Below, one piece after another: positions 16,541 through 24,083 of a stretch of 64,000 nucleotides of DNA. Each line of letters begins with the position of its first letter. The stretch's first letter is position 1. The DNA is taken from assembly GCF_040222385.1 (NCBI RefSeq), contig NZ_JAVKDF010000023.1, forward strand, positions 186,001-250,000, written 5' to 3'. The position numbers and the translations under genes were made by a program. Origin of the DNA: Imperialibacter sp040222385. Its GTDB lineage: Bacteria; Bacteroidota; Bacteroidia; Cytophagales; Cyclobacteriaceae. Under the pieces are notes generated by a model. The model worked only from the letters and a program-made list of their open reading frames with translations, had not been told where the DNA came from and made no database searches.

Positions 16541-17680
16541 ATGTCAATTGCACGCCTGCTCCTGCTCTATGGGTTAACATGGCTGGCCGCTCTGCCGGTT
16601 TCAGCCCAAAAGAACCGGCTTATCGACAGCAATGCCACCCGGGAGACTCAAAAACTCTATAAAAGCCTTAGAAAGCTGTCCAAAAAACATACGCTCTTTG
16701 CTCATCAGCATGCTACCGAATATGGCCATGGCTGGAGTGGGGATGAGAACCGTTCAGATGTGAAGTCGGTAACAGGCTCTCACCCTGCCATGATAGGGGT
16801 GGACATCATGGGCTTTAGCGGCCGCTCATCGGAGCAAATCGCACAAGCCAAAGAAGCGCTGCGCAAGAATGTGGTGGACACCTACAACCGGGGAGGAGTA
16901 ACCACCGTAGCCTGGCACTTTTCGAATCCGGTGTCGGGTGGAGGTTTCTACTGGAGAGACACCGTGTCGCTGCCTGCGGTAAGTTATATCATTCCCGGAG
17001 GTCAGGCACACGAACAGTACAAAGAAATTCTCAAAGGCATAGCCGATTGGGCGCATAGCATCAAAGGAGCCAACGGAGAGCTCGTACCTGTCATTTTCAG
17101 ACCCTATCACGAGTTTGACGGTGGCTGGTTCTGGTGGGGTGCTTCGCATTGCACCAGAGAAGAGTTCATCGCCTTATGGCAATTCACAGTTAGCTACCTG
17201 AGAGACGAGCTGGATGTACATAACTTCATCTACGCCTTTTCACCTGACAATCAATTTCTTACAGAAGAAAAATACCTGGCTCGCTATCCCGGCGACGAAT
17301 GGGTGGACATGGTGGGCATGGACAACTATGGCGACATGGGGCGCAACCGCTATGCGATTGACACGGCTGCATTGAAACTAAAGATTGTGTCGGACTACGC
17401 CCGAAAGGCCGGTAAGCTGGCTGCTTTTACGGAGACGGGCCTGGAGTCGATACCCAACGAAACCTGGTGGACGGAGACGCTGCTCAAGACCATGCGGATG
17501 CACGAGATGCGGCTCGCCTACGTGCTGGTGTGGCGCAACGACATCCGCAGCCCCACGCACTACTATGCGCCTTATCCGGGGCAGGTAAGTGTGCCCGATT
17601 TCATGAAGTTCTACGATGACCCTTATACACTTTTTGAAAAGGATTTGGACAACATCTATCGGAAGAAGAAGAAACGGTGA
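16541..17680 (+). CDS. Glycoside hydrolase family 26 (beta-mannanase-like), secreted
   Basis: From ATG 16541 the product is 379 residues with a signal peptide (MSIARLLLLYGLTWLAALPVSAQ); ATG 16511 is also in frame. GH26 hallmarks are clear: FAHQHATEYGHGW near the N-terminus, the acid/base Glu in RPYHEFDGGWFWWG (E191), and the nucleophile Glu in FTETGLES (E298). GH26 enzymes cleave beta-1,4-mannosidic bonds with retention. It has no extra carbohydrate-binding module and no T9SS tail, so a periplasmic location is likely. The gene stands alone rather than in a classic polysaccharide utilisation locus (no SusC/SusD nearby). Confidence 0.92.
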   Translation: MSIARLLLLYGLTWLAALPVSAQKNRLIDSNATRETQKLYKSLRKLSKKHTLFAHQHATEYGHGWSGDENRSDVKSVTGSHPAMIGVDIMGFSGRSSEQIAQAKEALRKNVVDTYNRGGVTTVAWHFSNPVSGGGFYWRDTVSLPAVSYIIPGGQAHEQYKEILKGIADWAHSIKGANGELVPVIFRPYHEFDGGWFWWGASHCTREEFIALWQFTVSYLRDELDVHNFIYAFSPDNQFLTEEKYLARYPGDEWVDMVGMDNYGDMGRNRYAIDTAALKLKIVSDYARKAGKLAAFTETGLESIPNETWWTETLLKTMRMHEMRLAYVLVWRNDIRSPTHYYAPYPGQVSVPDFMKFYDDPYTLFEKDLDNIYRKKKKR

Positions 17681-17751
17681 GTGAACTTTTAGTAGAAAAC
17701 TGAATAATACCCGCATATTTGCATTTTATTTTGCGCCAGCTGAAATTGACG

Positions 17752-18600
17752 ATGAAAGAGAAAGTAGAAATGCGGGAAGAAACCCTGGGGATTTTGGAAT
17801 TGTTACGTCCTGTTGCTCCGGCGGATTTGATACGAGTGGGCAGAAATTACGACGGAGGCTACGTTTTTTCTTCTCAAAGCCTAGCCAATTGCAGCCATTT
17901 TATCTCTTGCGGACTGTCGTACGATTGGTCGTTTGAGATCGAACTGAAAGAGCGGCGACCTGATATGCCCATCGTTGCTTTTGATAGAACCTCAGGGTTC
18001 AACAGCACCATGCTTTACTGGGTGCTCAAAAATTTTGGCAAAATCGCCTTGTACCCTTTCCGGTTCCTGGGTGTGCAGGATACGCCTGCTCAGTCGTTGG
18101 GTAAAATATCGATGATGCTCCGCATGAAGCAGATATTTTCTGGCAACCTGACATTCGTAAAAAAGCACATCGGGCTTGAAAGCAATTCGCAGGTGCAGTC
18201 GTTTGGAGACCTTTTGGAAAAAAGTAGCGGATATGGGGTGAAGCTCGATGTGGAAGGAACCGAATACGAGCTGCTCGACACCATTATCGGCAAGCTGGAT
18301 AAAATCGAACTGCTGCTGATAGAGTTTCACAACGTCGAAGAGAATATCGAAGCCATTGTACCGTTCCTGGAAGCCACCAGGGCCACCCACTATGTGCAGC
18401 ATGTGCATGGCAACAACTACGACAGCGTGAACAGCTTTGGCTTTCTGAATTCCATTGAGCTAACCATTGCCAAAAAAGATAGCGGATATCAGCCGGAGTC
18501 GGCGGAGGTACTTACCTATCCCGTAAAAGACCTGGATTTTCCGAACGACAGAAGGAAGCCGGATCAGGGATTTGATTTTACAGAACAGAGGAAAAAGTGA
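17752..18600 (+). CDS. FkbM-like SAM-dependent methyltransferase
   Basis: The 282-residue protein (ATG 17752; a TTG 33 bp upstream is the alternative) contains RVGRNYDGGYVF and FISCGLSYDWSFEIEL in the N-terminal part, resembling a Rossmann methyltransferase core, and GVKLDVEGTEYELLD, the FkbM-type K-x-D-x-E-G-x-E motif. Members transfer methyl groups to hydroxyls of sugars or small molecules. Target unknown; no polysaccharide cluster is adjacent. Its last 23 bp overlap the 3' end of the convergent lipoprotein gene. Confidence 0.75.
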   Translation: MKEKVEMREETLGILELLRPVAPADLIRVGRNYDGGYVFSSQSLANCSHFISCGLSYDWSFEIELKERRPDMPIVAFDRTSGFNSTMLYWVLKNFGKIALYPFRFLGVQDTPAQSLGKISMMLRMKQIFSGNLTFVKKHIGLESNSQVQSFGDLLEKSSGYGVKLDVEGTEYELLDTIIGKLDKIELLLIEFHNVEENIEAIVPFLEATRATHYVQHVHGNNYDSVNSFGFLNSIELTIAKKDSGYQPESAEVLTYPVKDLDFPNDRRKPDQGFDFTEQRKK

Positions 18601-19045
18601 AAGACCAGGTGCCAGCTGGATCCGCTGAACAGGGGTATTCAGGGCAGGCGATTTCAACCTGGCCTCTGTCAACAAAGAATACTGTATTCAGCTTCGTTTC
18701 GCCCGTGAAGCCCACCATCATTGTAATATCGTCGTTTCTCACTATCCTGGTAGTATCGTCCATCACCCAGGTGCCACTCAGTGGCCATACCAGTGTATCC
18801 GGGCTTTCATAGAAGTGGAAAGCACCACCGTTGGTTTCCAATTGTTCAATTTCCAACTCCAATCCCTGCCAGGCAGAGACTAGCAAACCGTCCTCCATGG
18901 CAGCTTCCACCTGCCATTTCCCAACGAAAGGTAATTGGTCATCGGGAGCCGGAGGTGGGTGGTTATCACCGTCGCATGCGACACACAGCAGCAGCGCAAA
19001 CAGCCCAGTTAAGTGGTTATTCAGAAGAAGTTTGGAGTGATTCAT
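18578..19045 (-). CDS. Lipoprotein with lipocalin-like domain
   Basis: The 155-residue protein has a signal with a lipobox ending VAC (Cys24) and a Pro/Asp-rich linker. The rest is all-beta, with FVGKWQVEAA at the start, LSGTWVMDDTTRIVRNDD in the middle and AGTWSFTFSSVL at the end. The repeated G-x-W motifs recall lipocalin-like domains of Bacteroidota lipoproteins. No ligand can be proposed. It is convergent with the methyltransferase gene and overlaps it tail to tail. Confidence 0.65.
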   Translation of the reverse strand: MNHSKLLLNNHLTGLFALLLCVACDGDNHPPPAPDDQLPFVGKWQVEAAMEDGLLVSAWQGLELEIEQLETNGGAFHFYESPDTLVWPLSGTWVMDDTTRIVRNDDITMMVGFTGETKLNTVFFVDRGQVEIACPEYPCSADPAGTWSFTFSSVL

Positions 19046-19139
19046 CGTTGTACAGCCATTCTTCGTTATCTATACCAATGTAGCAAATAGATTACTTTTC
19101 CTCTGTTTTTTTTATCAAATACGTTACCTGATTCATAAA

Positions 19140-19180
19140 AACTGATTAATCAGTTGTATAACTTATTTTTTAGTTATACA
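19140..19180. promoter_or_regulatory. Tandem palindromes upstream of blaI-like gene (candidate operators)
   Basis: Two perfect inverted repeats lie side by side: AACTGATTAATCAGTT (19140-19155) and TGTATAAC-N10-GTTATACA (19155-19162 and 19173-19180). The second has TGTA/TACA ends like known BlaI/MecI operators and stops 8 bp before the ATG of the regulator. Such placement is expected for autorepression that is relieved by the M56 protease. Binding is inferred. Confidence 0.6.
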
Positions 19181-19188
19181 TTCATTTC

Positions 19189-19554
19189 ATGGAACGATTA
19201 ACCCGGGCAGAAGAGCCTGTCATGCACATTATCTGGAGCAAGCAGAAAGTGTTTGTAAAAGACATTATCGAGCTGCTACCTGAGCCCAAGCCGCCCTACA
19301 ATACTATTTCTTCTTTGGTAAGGATACTGGAAACGAAGGGTTTGGTAGGTCATGAAGCCTACGGAAAAACGCACATGTACTACCCTAAGGTGAGCAAGAA
19401 CGAATACCGGCGAAGCATTTTCTCGGGCATGATGAGCGACTACTTCGATGGCTCGTACGAAAGCCTCATGTCGTTTATTGTGAGCAGCAAAGACCTCTCG
19501 GCCGATGAGGCAAAAAAACTAAAGGACATCATAAACAAGAAAAACCATGAATAG
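19189..19554 (+). CDS. BlaI/MecI/CopY family transcriptional repressor
   Basis: The 121-residue protein is a winged helix with the BlaI pattern: LTRAEEPVMHIIWSKQKVFVKDIIELLPEPKPPYNTISSLVRILETKGLVGHEAYGKTHMYYPKVSKNEY, followed by a C-terminal dimerisation helix with LSADEAKKLKDIIN. In the bla/mec systems the repressor is removed when a membrane M56 protease is activated. Its stop codon overlaps the start of such a protease by 8 bp, a standard pairing. No beta-lactamase gene is nearby, so the system probably answers another envelope signal. Confidence 0.92.
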   Translation: MERLTRAEEPVMHIIWSKQKVFVKDIIELLPEPKPPYNTISSLVRILETKGLVGHEAYGKTHMYYPKVSKNEYRRSIFSGMMSDYFDGSYESLMSFIVSSKDLSADEAKKLKDIINKKNHE

Positions 19555-21355
19555 CTTTTTCATCTATCTACTTGAAGTAAGTGGGGCCAGTGCTATCCTC
19601 TACTTTGGTTTTTTGATCTTAGCGAAGAGCACTTCTGTAAAGTTCAGAAGGCTCTATCTGCTAAGCTGCCTGTTTATGTCAGTAGCCATCCCGTTTTCCG
19701 GTCTCCATCTGTCGTCGCCTTTGACTTTATCTTTTCAGGAGCAGCCCAGGGCCTCATCGTTTATTGCCACACCGTCGCCGGTTGCCTCTCCGGTGAGCAC
19801 CACCTCAATGGACGAAGCACCTGAAATAGCTACGGCGGCGCTTCCCGTGGAGCAGGTAAGCAGCTTAGAAATAGGAGATATCCTCTTGTTCGTTTATTTA
19901 ATTGGTGTGACGTTTTTCCTGGTAAGAATCGTCATAAGTATGTACGGCGTTTACAGGCTAATGAAATCAGCGGAAAAGGTTGATGGTGAGTTTTCTTCTT
20001 TTTTTATTGTTGACAAGGAGGCCTTTACCGGTGCTTCATTTTTTCACCTTATTTTCATTGGCAAAAGCCTTCTCAATACCTCAAAGGAATCGATTATTTA
20101 TCGGCATGAGCACGTGCATGCCACAAGGTGGCACAGTCTCGATCTTCTCCTTTCCGAAGTCTACACAGCAGTGTTTTGGCTTAACCCGATAGGCTGGTTG
20201 ATGAAAGGCCAAATTCGACTCAATACCGAATATGAAGCTGACGAGGCGATGATGAACCATGTAGACAGGAAGGCATATTCTCATATGCTGATCGATCTGT
20301 CGAGTACGCTTTACTATGAAAGAGTAAGTAATTTCTTCAGTGCCAAAAGTGTGAAAAGAAGGATCGAAAGCCTGCATTCTTTTAGGGAGAACAAGTTCTA
20401 TCGTGGTTTGGCATGGACAAGCTTGTTTTATGGACTGGCTCTCCTGATGGTCGCTTGTGTGGAGCCCTGGGAAGGAAGCAGGAATGCCGACCCGATAAAA
20501 GCGATGGAGAATATTAAGACTATCACCACCCGCTTCACCAGTCACCAGAGCGACACCCAGGAGAAGGACGACAGGGTAATCGCCGTCGCATATTATCACC
20601 CCAACGGCACGATTGATAGGGTAGACCAGCACATGACTTATCCTTACAACTATAAAAATCCCTTTCGTCGGGAGTTCTGGACAGACCCCGATCCTATTAA
20701 TGTGCCACTTATAATGGATGGACTGGAGCTAGGGGCATCTGAGAATAACACCTTGTATGGTAACGACTGGTCCGTGAAGTATTTCGAGATGATCCAAAAA
20801 AAGCAGCATCCAGCACTCAGACTGACGGGGCTATGGGAATCTTTTAGCTACACTTCTACTGTGGAAGGCTATGAAGAGGGTTTGCCATTAAAAATAGTGA
20901 CGCTTGAGTCTGGGACTGATCCCCAGGTGTATATGAATAATTTGCTTATCCATGGAAGCGGCGATAGCTATTACCAGCGACCGAAGGGTTATGAGGATAT
21001 TTTTGAATACACCGACGGCAAGGTGGTTATGTATTCAGGAGCTTTTATAAGAGAAACTGGACACTATAATAGCTCCACTGGTGAAAAGTCTGTGGAGACC
21101 TCAATCGACAGAAATGCAATCAGGTACAGCTATGAAGGAGACAATATTTCTACTGTTAGTCAGGGAAACAAGCTGTATCATTTCTTCTACGAAAATGAGT
21201 TATTGAAGAAATCCGAATACTTCATCGCCGGTAAGATGTACCACTACAAGGAGCATTTCTATAACTCCGATGGGCTAAGAACCAGAACTGAGATTTATAA
21301 CCTTTACAAAGAACTGGAATTTACCATCGACTATGACTATGAGTTTTACAAATAA
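19547..21355 (+). CDS. BlaR1-like M56 family membrane metallopeptidase with unknown extracytoplasmic domain
   Basis: The 602-residue protein has membrane helices at about 5-27, 36-52, 110-134 and 288-304. Between the last two lies the M56 protease site HExxH (RHEHVHA, H187-H191) with a downstream ligand Glu in NTEYEADEAMM. The C-terminal ~295 residues lie outside the membrane. They lack the penicillin-binding SxxK/SxN/KTG motifs of BlaR1 and instead show Tyr-rich beta repeats with YNSDGLRTRTEIYNLYKE, resembling MORN/YD-like modules. The signal sensed is therefore probably not a beta-lactam. It would cleave or inactivate the upstream BlaI-type repressor. Confidence 0.88.
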   Translation: MNSFFIYLLEVSGASAILYFGFLILAKSTSVKFRRLYLLSCLFMSVAIPFSGLHLSSPLTLSFQEQPRASSFIATPSPVASPVSTTSMDEAPEIATAALPVEQVSSLEIGDILLFVYLIGVTFFLVRIVISMYGVYRLMKSAEKVDGEFSSFFIVDKEAFTGASFFHLIFIGKSLLNTSKESIIYRHEHVHATRWHSLDLLLSEVYTAVFWLNPIGWLMKGQIRLNTEYEADEAMMNHVDRKAYSHMLIDLSSTLYYERVSNFFSAKSVKRRIESLHSFRENKFYRGLAWTSLFYGLALLMVACVEPWEGSRNADPIKAMENIKTITTRFTSHQSDTQEKDDRVIAVAYYHPNGTIDRVDQHMTYPYNYKNPFRREFWTDPDPINVPLIMDGLELGASENNTLYGNDWSVKYFEMIQKKQHPALRLTGLWESFSYTSTVEGYEEGLPLKIVTLESGTDPQVYMNNLLIHGSGDSYYQRPKGYEDIFEYTDGKVVMYSGAFIRETGHYNSSTGEKSVETSIDRNAIRYSYEGDNISTVSQGNKLYHFFYENELLKKSEYFIAGKMYHYKEHFYNSDGLRTRTEIYNLYKELEFTIDYDYEFYK

Positions 21356-21380
21356 GATTTTGTTAGGGTAGTACGATTAG

Positions 21381-21410
21381 AAAAAGGCGCTAATTGGCGC
21401 CTTTCTTTCA
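21381..21410. terminator. Bidirectional terminator between convergent genes
   Basis: AAAGGCGC (21383-21390) and GCGCCTTT (21397-21404) form a perfect 8-bp stem with a 6-base loop, flanked by an A run on the left and a T-rich run on the right. It serves the M56 gene (+) and the sugar isomerase-like gene (-). Confidence 0.75.
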
Positions 21411-21442
21411 AATCCTCAAATATTCAGTTCTCAAATCCTCTC

Positions 21443-22357
21443 CTAATATCCCCACTTCTTCATAATTCCCAGGTCTTCTTTCATGCTGGCGAGCGGTGCC
21501 ATACCCTGGTAGCTTTCCTGCTCGATGATGAAATGGATGGTGCCGTCCTTTTTGCCAAGGTCAATCACCTCTTTTACTGGTACGATGCCTTTTCCAAGCA
21601 CACAGCTTTCGTATTTTTCGTTTCCTTCCTTGCTCAGAATCTCGTCCTTCACATGCATAGAAGCAAAGCGGCCCGGCCACTTTTTGGTGATATCGAGCGC
21701 CGTGGCCCCACCGTTGTACAAGTTGCCGATATCCAGCTGTTGCATCACCAGGTTGGGATCAGCATTTTTCATGATGATGTCATAAAGAAGCTGTCCGTTC
21801 AGGCTTTCGTTGAACTCAAAGTCGTGGTTGTGGTAACCGAACATCATGCCTGACTTTTTACAAAGCTCACCACTTTTATTGAAGCGCTCCATCAGCAGCA
21901 TCAGCTGGTCATATTCCTTGCGTTGCCCCTGCGTCATCGACGGACTGATGACATACATCTGGCCCACCGTAGCGGCATCTTCTATGGTATACTTCCAGGC
22001 GTCTGTAAAGTCCTTCTTGTTGTCGTCCCAGTGGTCACTGCGCATCACGGTGTGGCCGCTAGGCATTTTCATGCCCAGATCGTCGAGCACTTTCTTAAAC
22101 TCTTTGGCCGACCAGCCATAGAATTTGCGGTCGATGTAGTTGGCGTGCTCCACGTGCTTATAGCCCATGTCAGCCAGCGCTTTCAGGGTAGCCATCGGGT
22201 CTTTCTTCATGTCATCTCTCACCGAGTAGAGCTGAAGGCCCGTGAGCTGCTTGCCTTTTGCAGCAAATAACGATTCGGATAGCAACGAACTGCCAGCGAA
22301 GGCCAAAGTGCCTGCCAGCGCACTTTTCTTGATAAAGGATCTGCGTGAGTTATCCAT
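21443..22357 (-). CDS. Sugar phosphate isomerase/epimerase-like protein, Tat-exported, copy 1
   Basis: The 304-residue protein begins with a twin-arginine signal (RRSFIKKSALAGTLAFAGSSLL). The rest is a xylose-isomerase-like TIM barrel: GLQLYSVRDDMKKDPMATLKALADMGYKHVEH, FGYHNHDFEF with metal-binding His/Asp/Glu, LDIGNLYNGG, and a C-terminal FIIEQES metal Glu. Members isomerise or epimerise sugars or act on inositol-like compounds; the periplasmic subgroup is common in Bacteroidota carbohydrate loci, often with Gfo/Idh oxidoreductases. It is a paralog of the next gene. Confidence 0.88.
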   Translation of the reverse strand: MDNSRRSFIKKSALAGTLAFAGSSLLSESLFAAKGKQLTGLQLYSVRDDMKKDPMATLKALADMGYKHVEHANYIDRKFYGWSAKEFKKVLDDLGMKMPSGHTVMRSDHWDDNKKDFTDAWKYTIEDAATVGQMYVISPSMTQGQRKEYDQLMLLMERFNKSGELCKKSGMMFGYHNHDFEFNESLNGQLLYDIIMKNADPNLVMQQLDIGNLYNGGATALDITKKWPGRFASMHVKDEILSKEGNEKYESCVLGKGIVPVKEVIDLGKKDGTIHFIIEQESYQGMAPLASMKEDLGIMKKWGY

Positions 22358-22392
22358 TGTGTTGTAGTTGTAAACGTGAAAAGTAGGTATAT

Positions 22393-22424
22393 AAAAAAGC
22401 TGCCCTTCCGAAGACAGGGCAGCT
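22393..22424 (-). terminator. Rho-independent terminator downstream of copy 2
   Basis: Read leftward, AGCTGCCCT (22424-22416) pairs with AGGGCAGCT (22406-22398) over 9 bp, followed by a T run (complement of the A run at 22393-22398). It lies 9 bp after the stop codon of the second isomerase-like gene and would separate the two paralogs' transcripts. Confidence 0.85.
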
Positions 22425-22432
22425 ATATTGTT

Positions 22433-23356
22433 TTAAGCAAATACAAGTTTTGAAACGTACTCGGCGTCGGCTTTGGCACTGTCCATAGGGGTGGAGTTGG
22501 CATACTTCTCTTGTTCCACCACATAGTACTTCACACCTGAGGCCTTGGCTGCTGCCAGCACTTTGGCGTAATCGATGCTGCCGGTGCCAACGATGCATGA
22601 AGCGTCTCCTTCGCCCGCAGGGGCATCTTTTTCACGGTCTTTTATGTGGCAGGACACCCAGCGACCCGGGTACTTTTCGAAATAAGCTATCGGATCAGCT
22701 CCGGGCGTCACCACCCAGAAAATATCCATTTGAAAGTCTACCACTGCCGGATCGGTATTTTCAATCAGGAAGTCCTGCGGCATCTGCCCCTCCAGTGCTT
22801 CAAAAGTGTAGCCATGGTTGTGGTAAGCGAACCGAATGCCGGCTTTTTTGGCTGTTTCTCCCCATGCATTAAATTTATCGGCTACTACTTTCCATTCATC
22901 CATGGTTTTTTGAGGCCCGATCCAGGGAGCAATCAGGTGTTTCATGCCTATTTCGGCTGCTTGTCCACATTTCTCTTCAAAATTTTCGTTTACGTTGCAA
23001 TGGCTGGAAATGAAGCTTACGCCAATCTCATCCATATAGGCTTTGAATTCAGTGTGGCTCATGCCCCAGAACATGCCCTGAGGGCCTTCGTAGCCTTCAA
23101 ACTGCTTGTAACCAAAACCTGCCAGCTGTTTCATGGTGCCTTTTGGGTCGGCGGGGATCACATCACGGACTGAATAGAGCTGGATACCAAATTTATCAAG
23201 GGTCGGCTTGGCCATGGTCTCGGCAGTGGCTGCTGCGCCTTCGGCAGCAGTTTCAGCACCACTTTTGCTGCTGCCACATCCCATTTGTGGTAAAATAAGT
23301 GCTCCTGCTGATACCGCTCCGGCAGTACGGATGAAATCTCTACGGTTGTAATTCAT
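22433..23356 (-). CDS. Sugar phosphate isomerase/epimerase-like protein, Tat-exported, copy 2
   Basis: The 307-residue paralog of the gene at 21443-22357 starts with RRDFIRTAGAVSAGALILPQMGC, a Tat signal that ends in a lipobox-like Cys, so it may be a Tat lipoprotein. An Ala/Glu-rich linker follows. The TIM-barrel motifs match: GIQLYSVRDVIPADPKGTMKQLAGFGYKQFEGYEG, FAYHNHGYTFE, VDFQMDIFWV and YYVVEQEKY. An internal terminator between the copies suggests separate transcripts. Substrate unknown. Confidence 0.88.
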   Translation of the reverse strand: MNYNRRDFIRTAGAVSAGALILPQMGCGSSKSGAETAAEGAAATAETMAKPTLDKFGIQLYSVRDVIPADPKGTMKQLAGFGYKQFEGYEGPQGMFWGMSHTEFKAYMDEIGVSFISSHCNVNENFEEKCGQAAEIGMKHLIAPWIGPQKTMDEWKVVADKFNAWGETAKKAGIRFAYHNHGYTFEALEGQMPQDFLIENTDPAVVDFQMDIFWVVTPGADPIAYFEKYPGRWVSCHIKDREKDAPAGEGDASCIVGTGSIDYAKVLAAAKASGVKYYVVEQEKYANSTPMDSAKADAEYVSKLVFA

Positions 23357-23539
23357 AGTAAGTAAGGTTTTGTACTCATTTAGTTAAGCAATGGGCCGAT
23401 TGAGAGGTTAGGACTGGCCCGTATACCTTACAATCTAGTAAATTAATGTATTGAAAGGAAGAGATGATTGCCCCACCGGCTTGCAACTTATGGTCTGTTC
23501 AAAATTGGCAGGGTATTTTGTGAAAAATGCCACCTGCGA

Positions 23540-24046
23540 CTAGACCTGTTGGCCGGAGGATATTCGCAGGTACGTGATCAGGTCTGTATTGTCGATTTTG
23601 GTGATGCCCAGGCCTCTGATAATTGTAATGGCCTGGCCCCGGTGGTAGCTGCCGTGATTGACTACATGAAAAAGTATTTCTTCCTTAACGGTTTCGTACG
23701 GCATGTTGCGCATGTTACGGTAGACCATTTTTTCAGTCAGGAACTCAGCCCCCGCCTCCGAGGCGAACTTCTGCATGTCTTTTGCCGAGGTAACTAACGC
23801 TTCCATCACCTCCTTTTTTCCCCCAACAAACGAAAGCCGGGGCCACTTGTCCATCACTTTGTTCTGCATGCGTGAAGGCCAGATCACCTGTGCTTCCCAG
23901 ATATGAAGCAGAGTTTCTCTGAGGGTAGGGTAGCTGCTCAGCACTGGCTGCACCAGCTGTTCTTCTGTTACCCGGTCGATGGTTTTGGCAAGTTCTTCAT
24001 TGGCCCACACGTTGTAGGCAAGCTGTTGATGAATGGTATAAGGCAT
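23540..24046 (-). CDS. DinB/YfiT family protein
   Basis: The 168-residue four-helix-bundle protein carries the DinB metal-site pattern: an N-terminal His in TLRETLLHIWEAQVIWPSRM and the C-terminal pair in FHVVNHGSYHRGQAITIIRGLG (HxxxH). Family members are thiol transferases or stress proteins of mostly unknown substrate. It lies between a Tat isomerase gene (183 bp downstream in its own direction) and the giant secreted protein gene (38 bp upstream), all leftward; cotranscription is possible but not evident. Confidence 0.88.
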   Translation of the reverse strand: MPYTIHQQLAYNVWANEELAKTIDRVTEEQLVQPVLSSYPTLRETLLHIWEAQVIWPSRMQNKVMDKWPRLSFVGGKKEVMEALVTSAKDMQKFASEAGAEFLTEKMVYRNMRNMPYETVKEEILFHVVNHGSYHRGQAITIIRGLGITKIDNTDLITYLRISSGQQV

Positions 24047-24083
24047 TGGGCAAGATTACTTTTAGCTCGTAATTTCGCAAAGT

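Noticed and set aside
10340..23356. A classic polysaccharide utilisation locus around the glycosidase-like gene, GH26 and sugar isomerases
   Set aside because: No SusC/SusD pair, hybrid two-component system or SGBP is present, and the genes are spread on both strands with terminators between.
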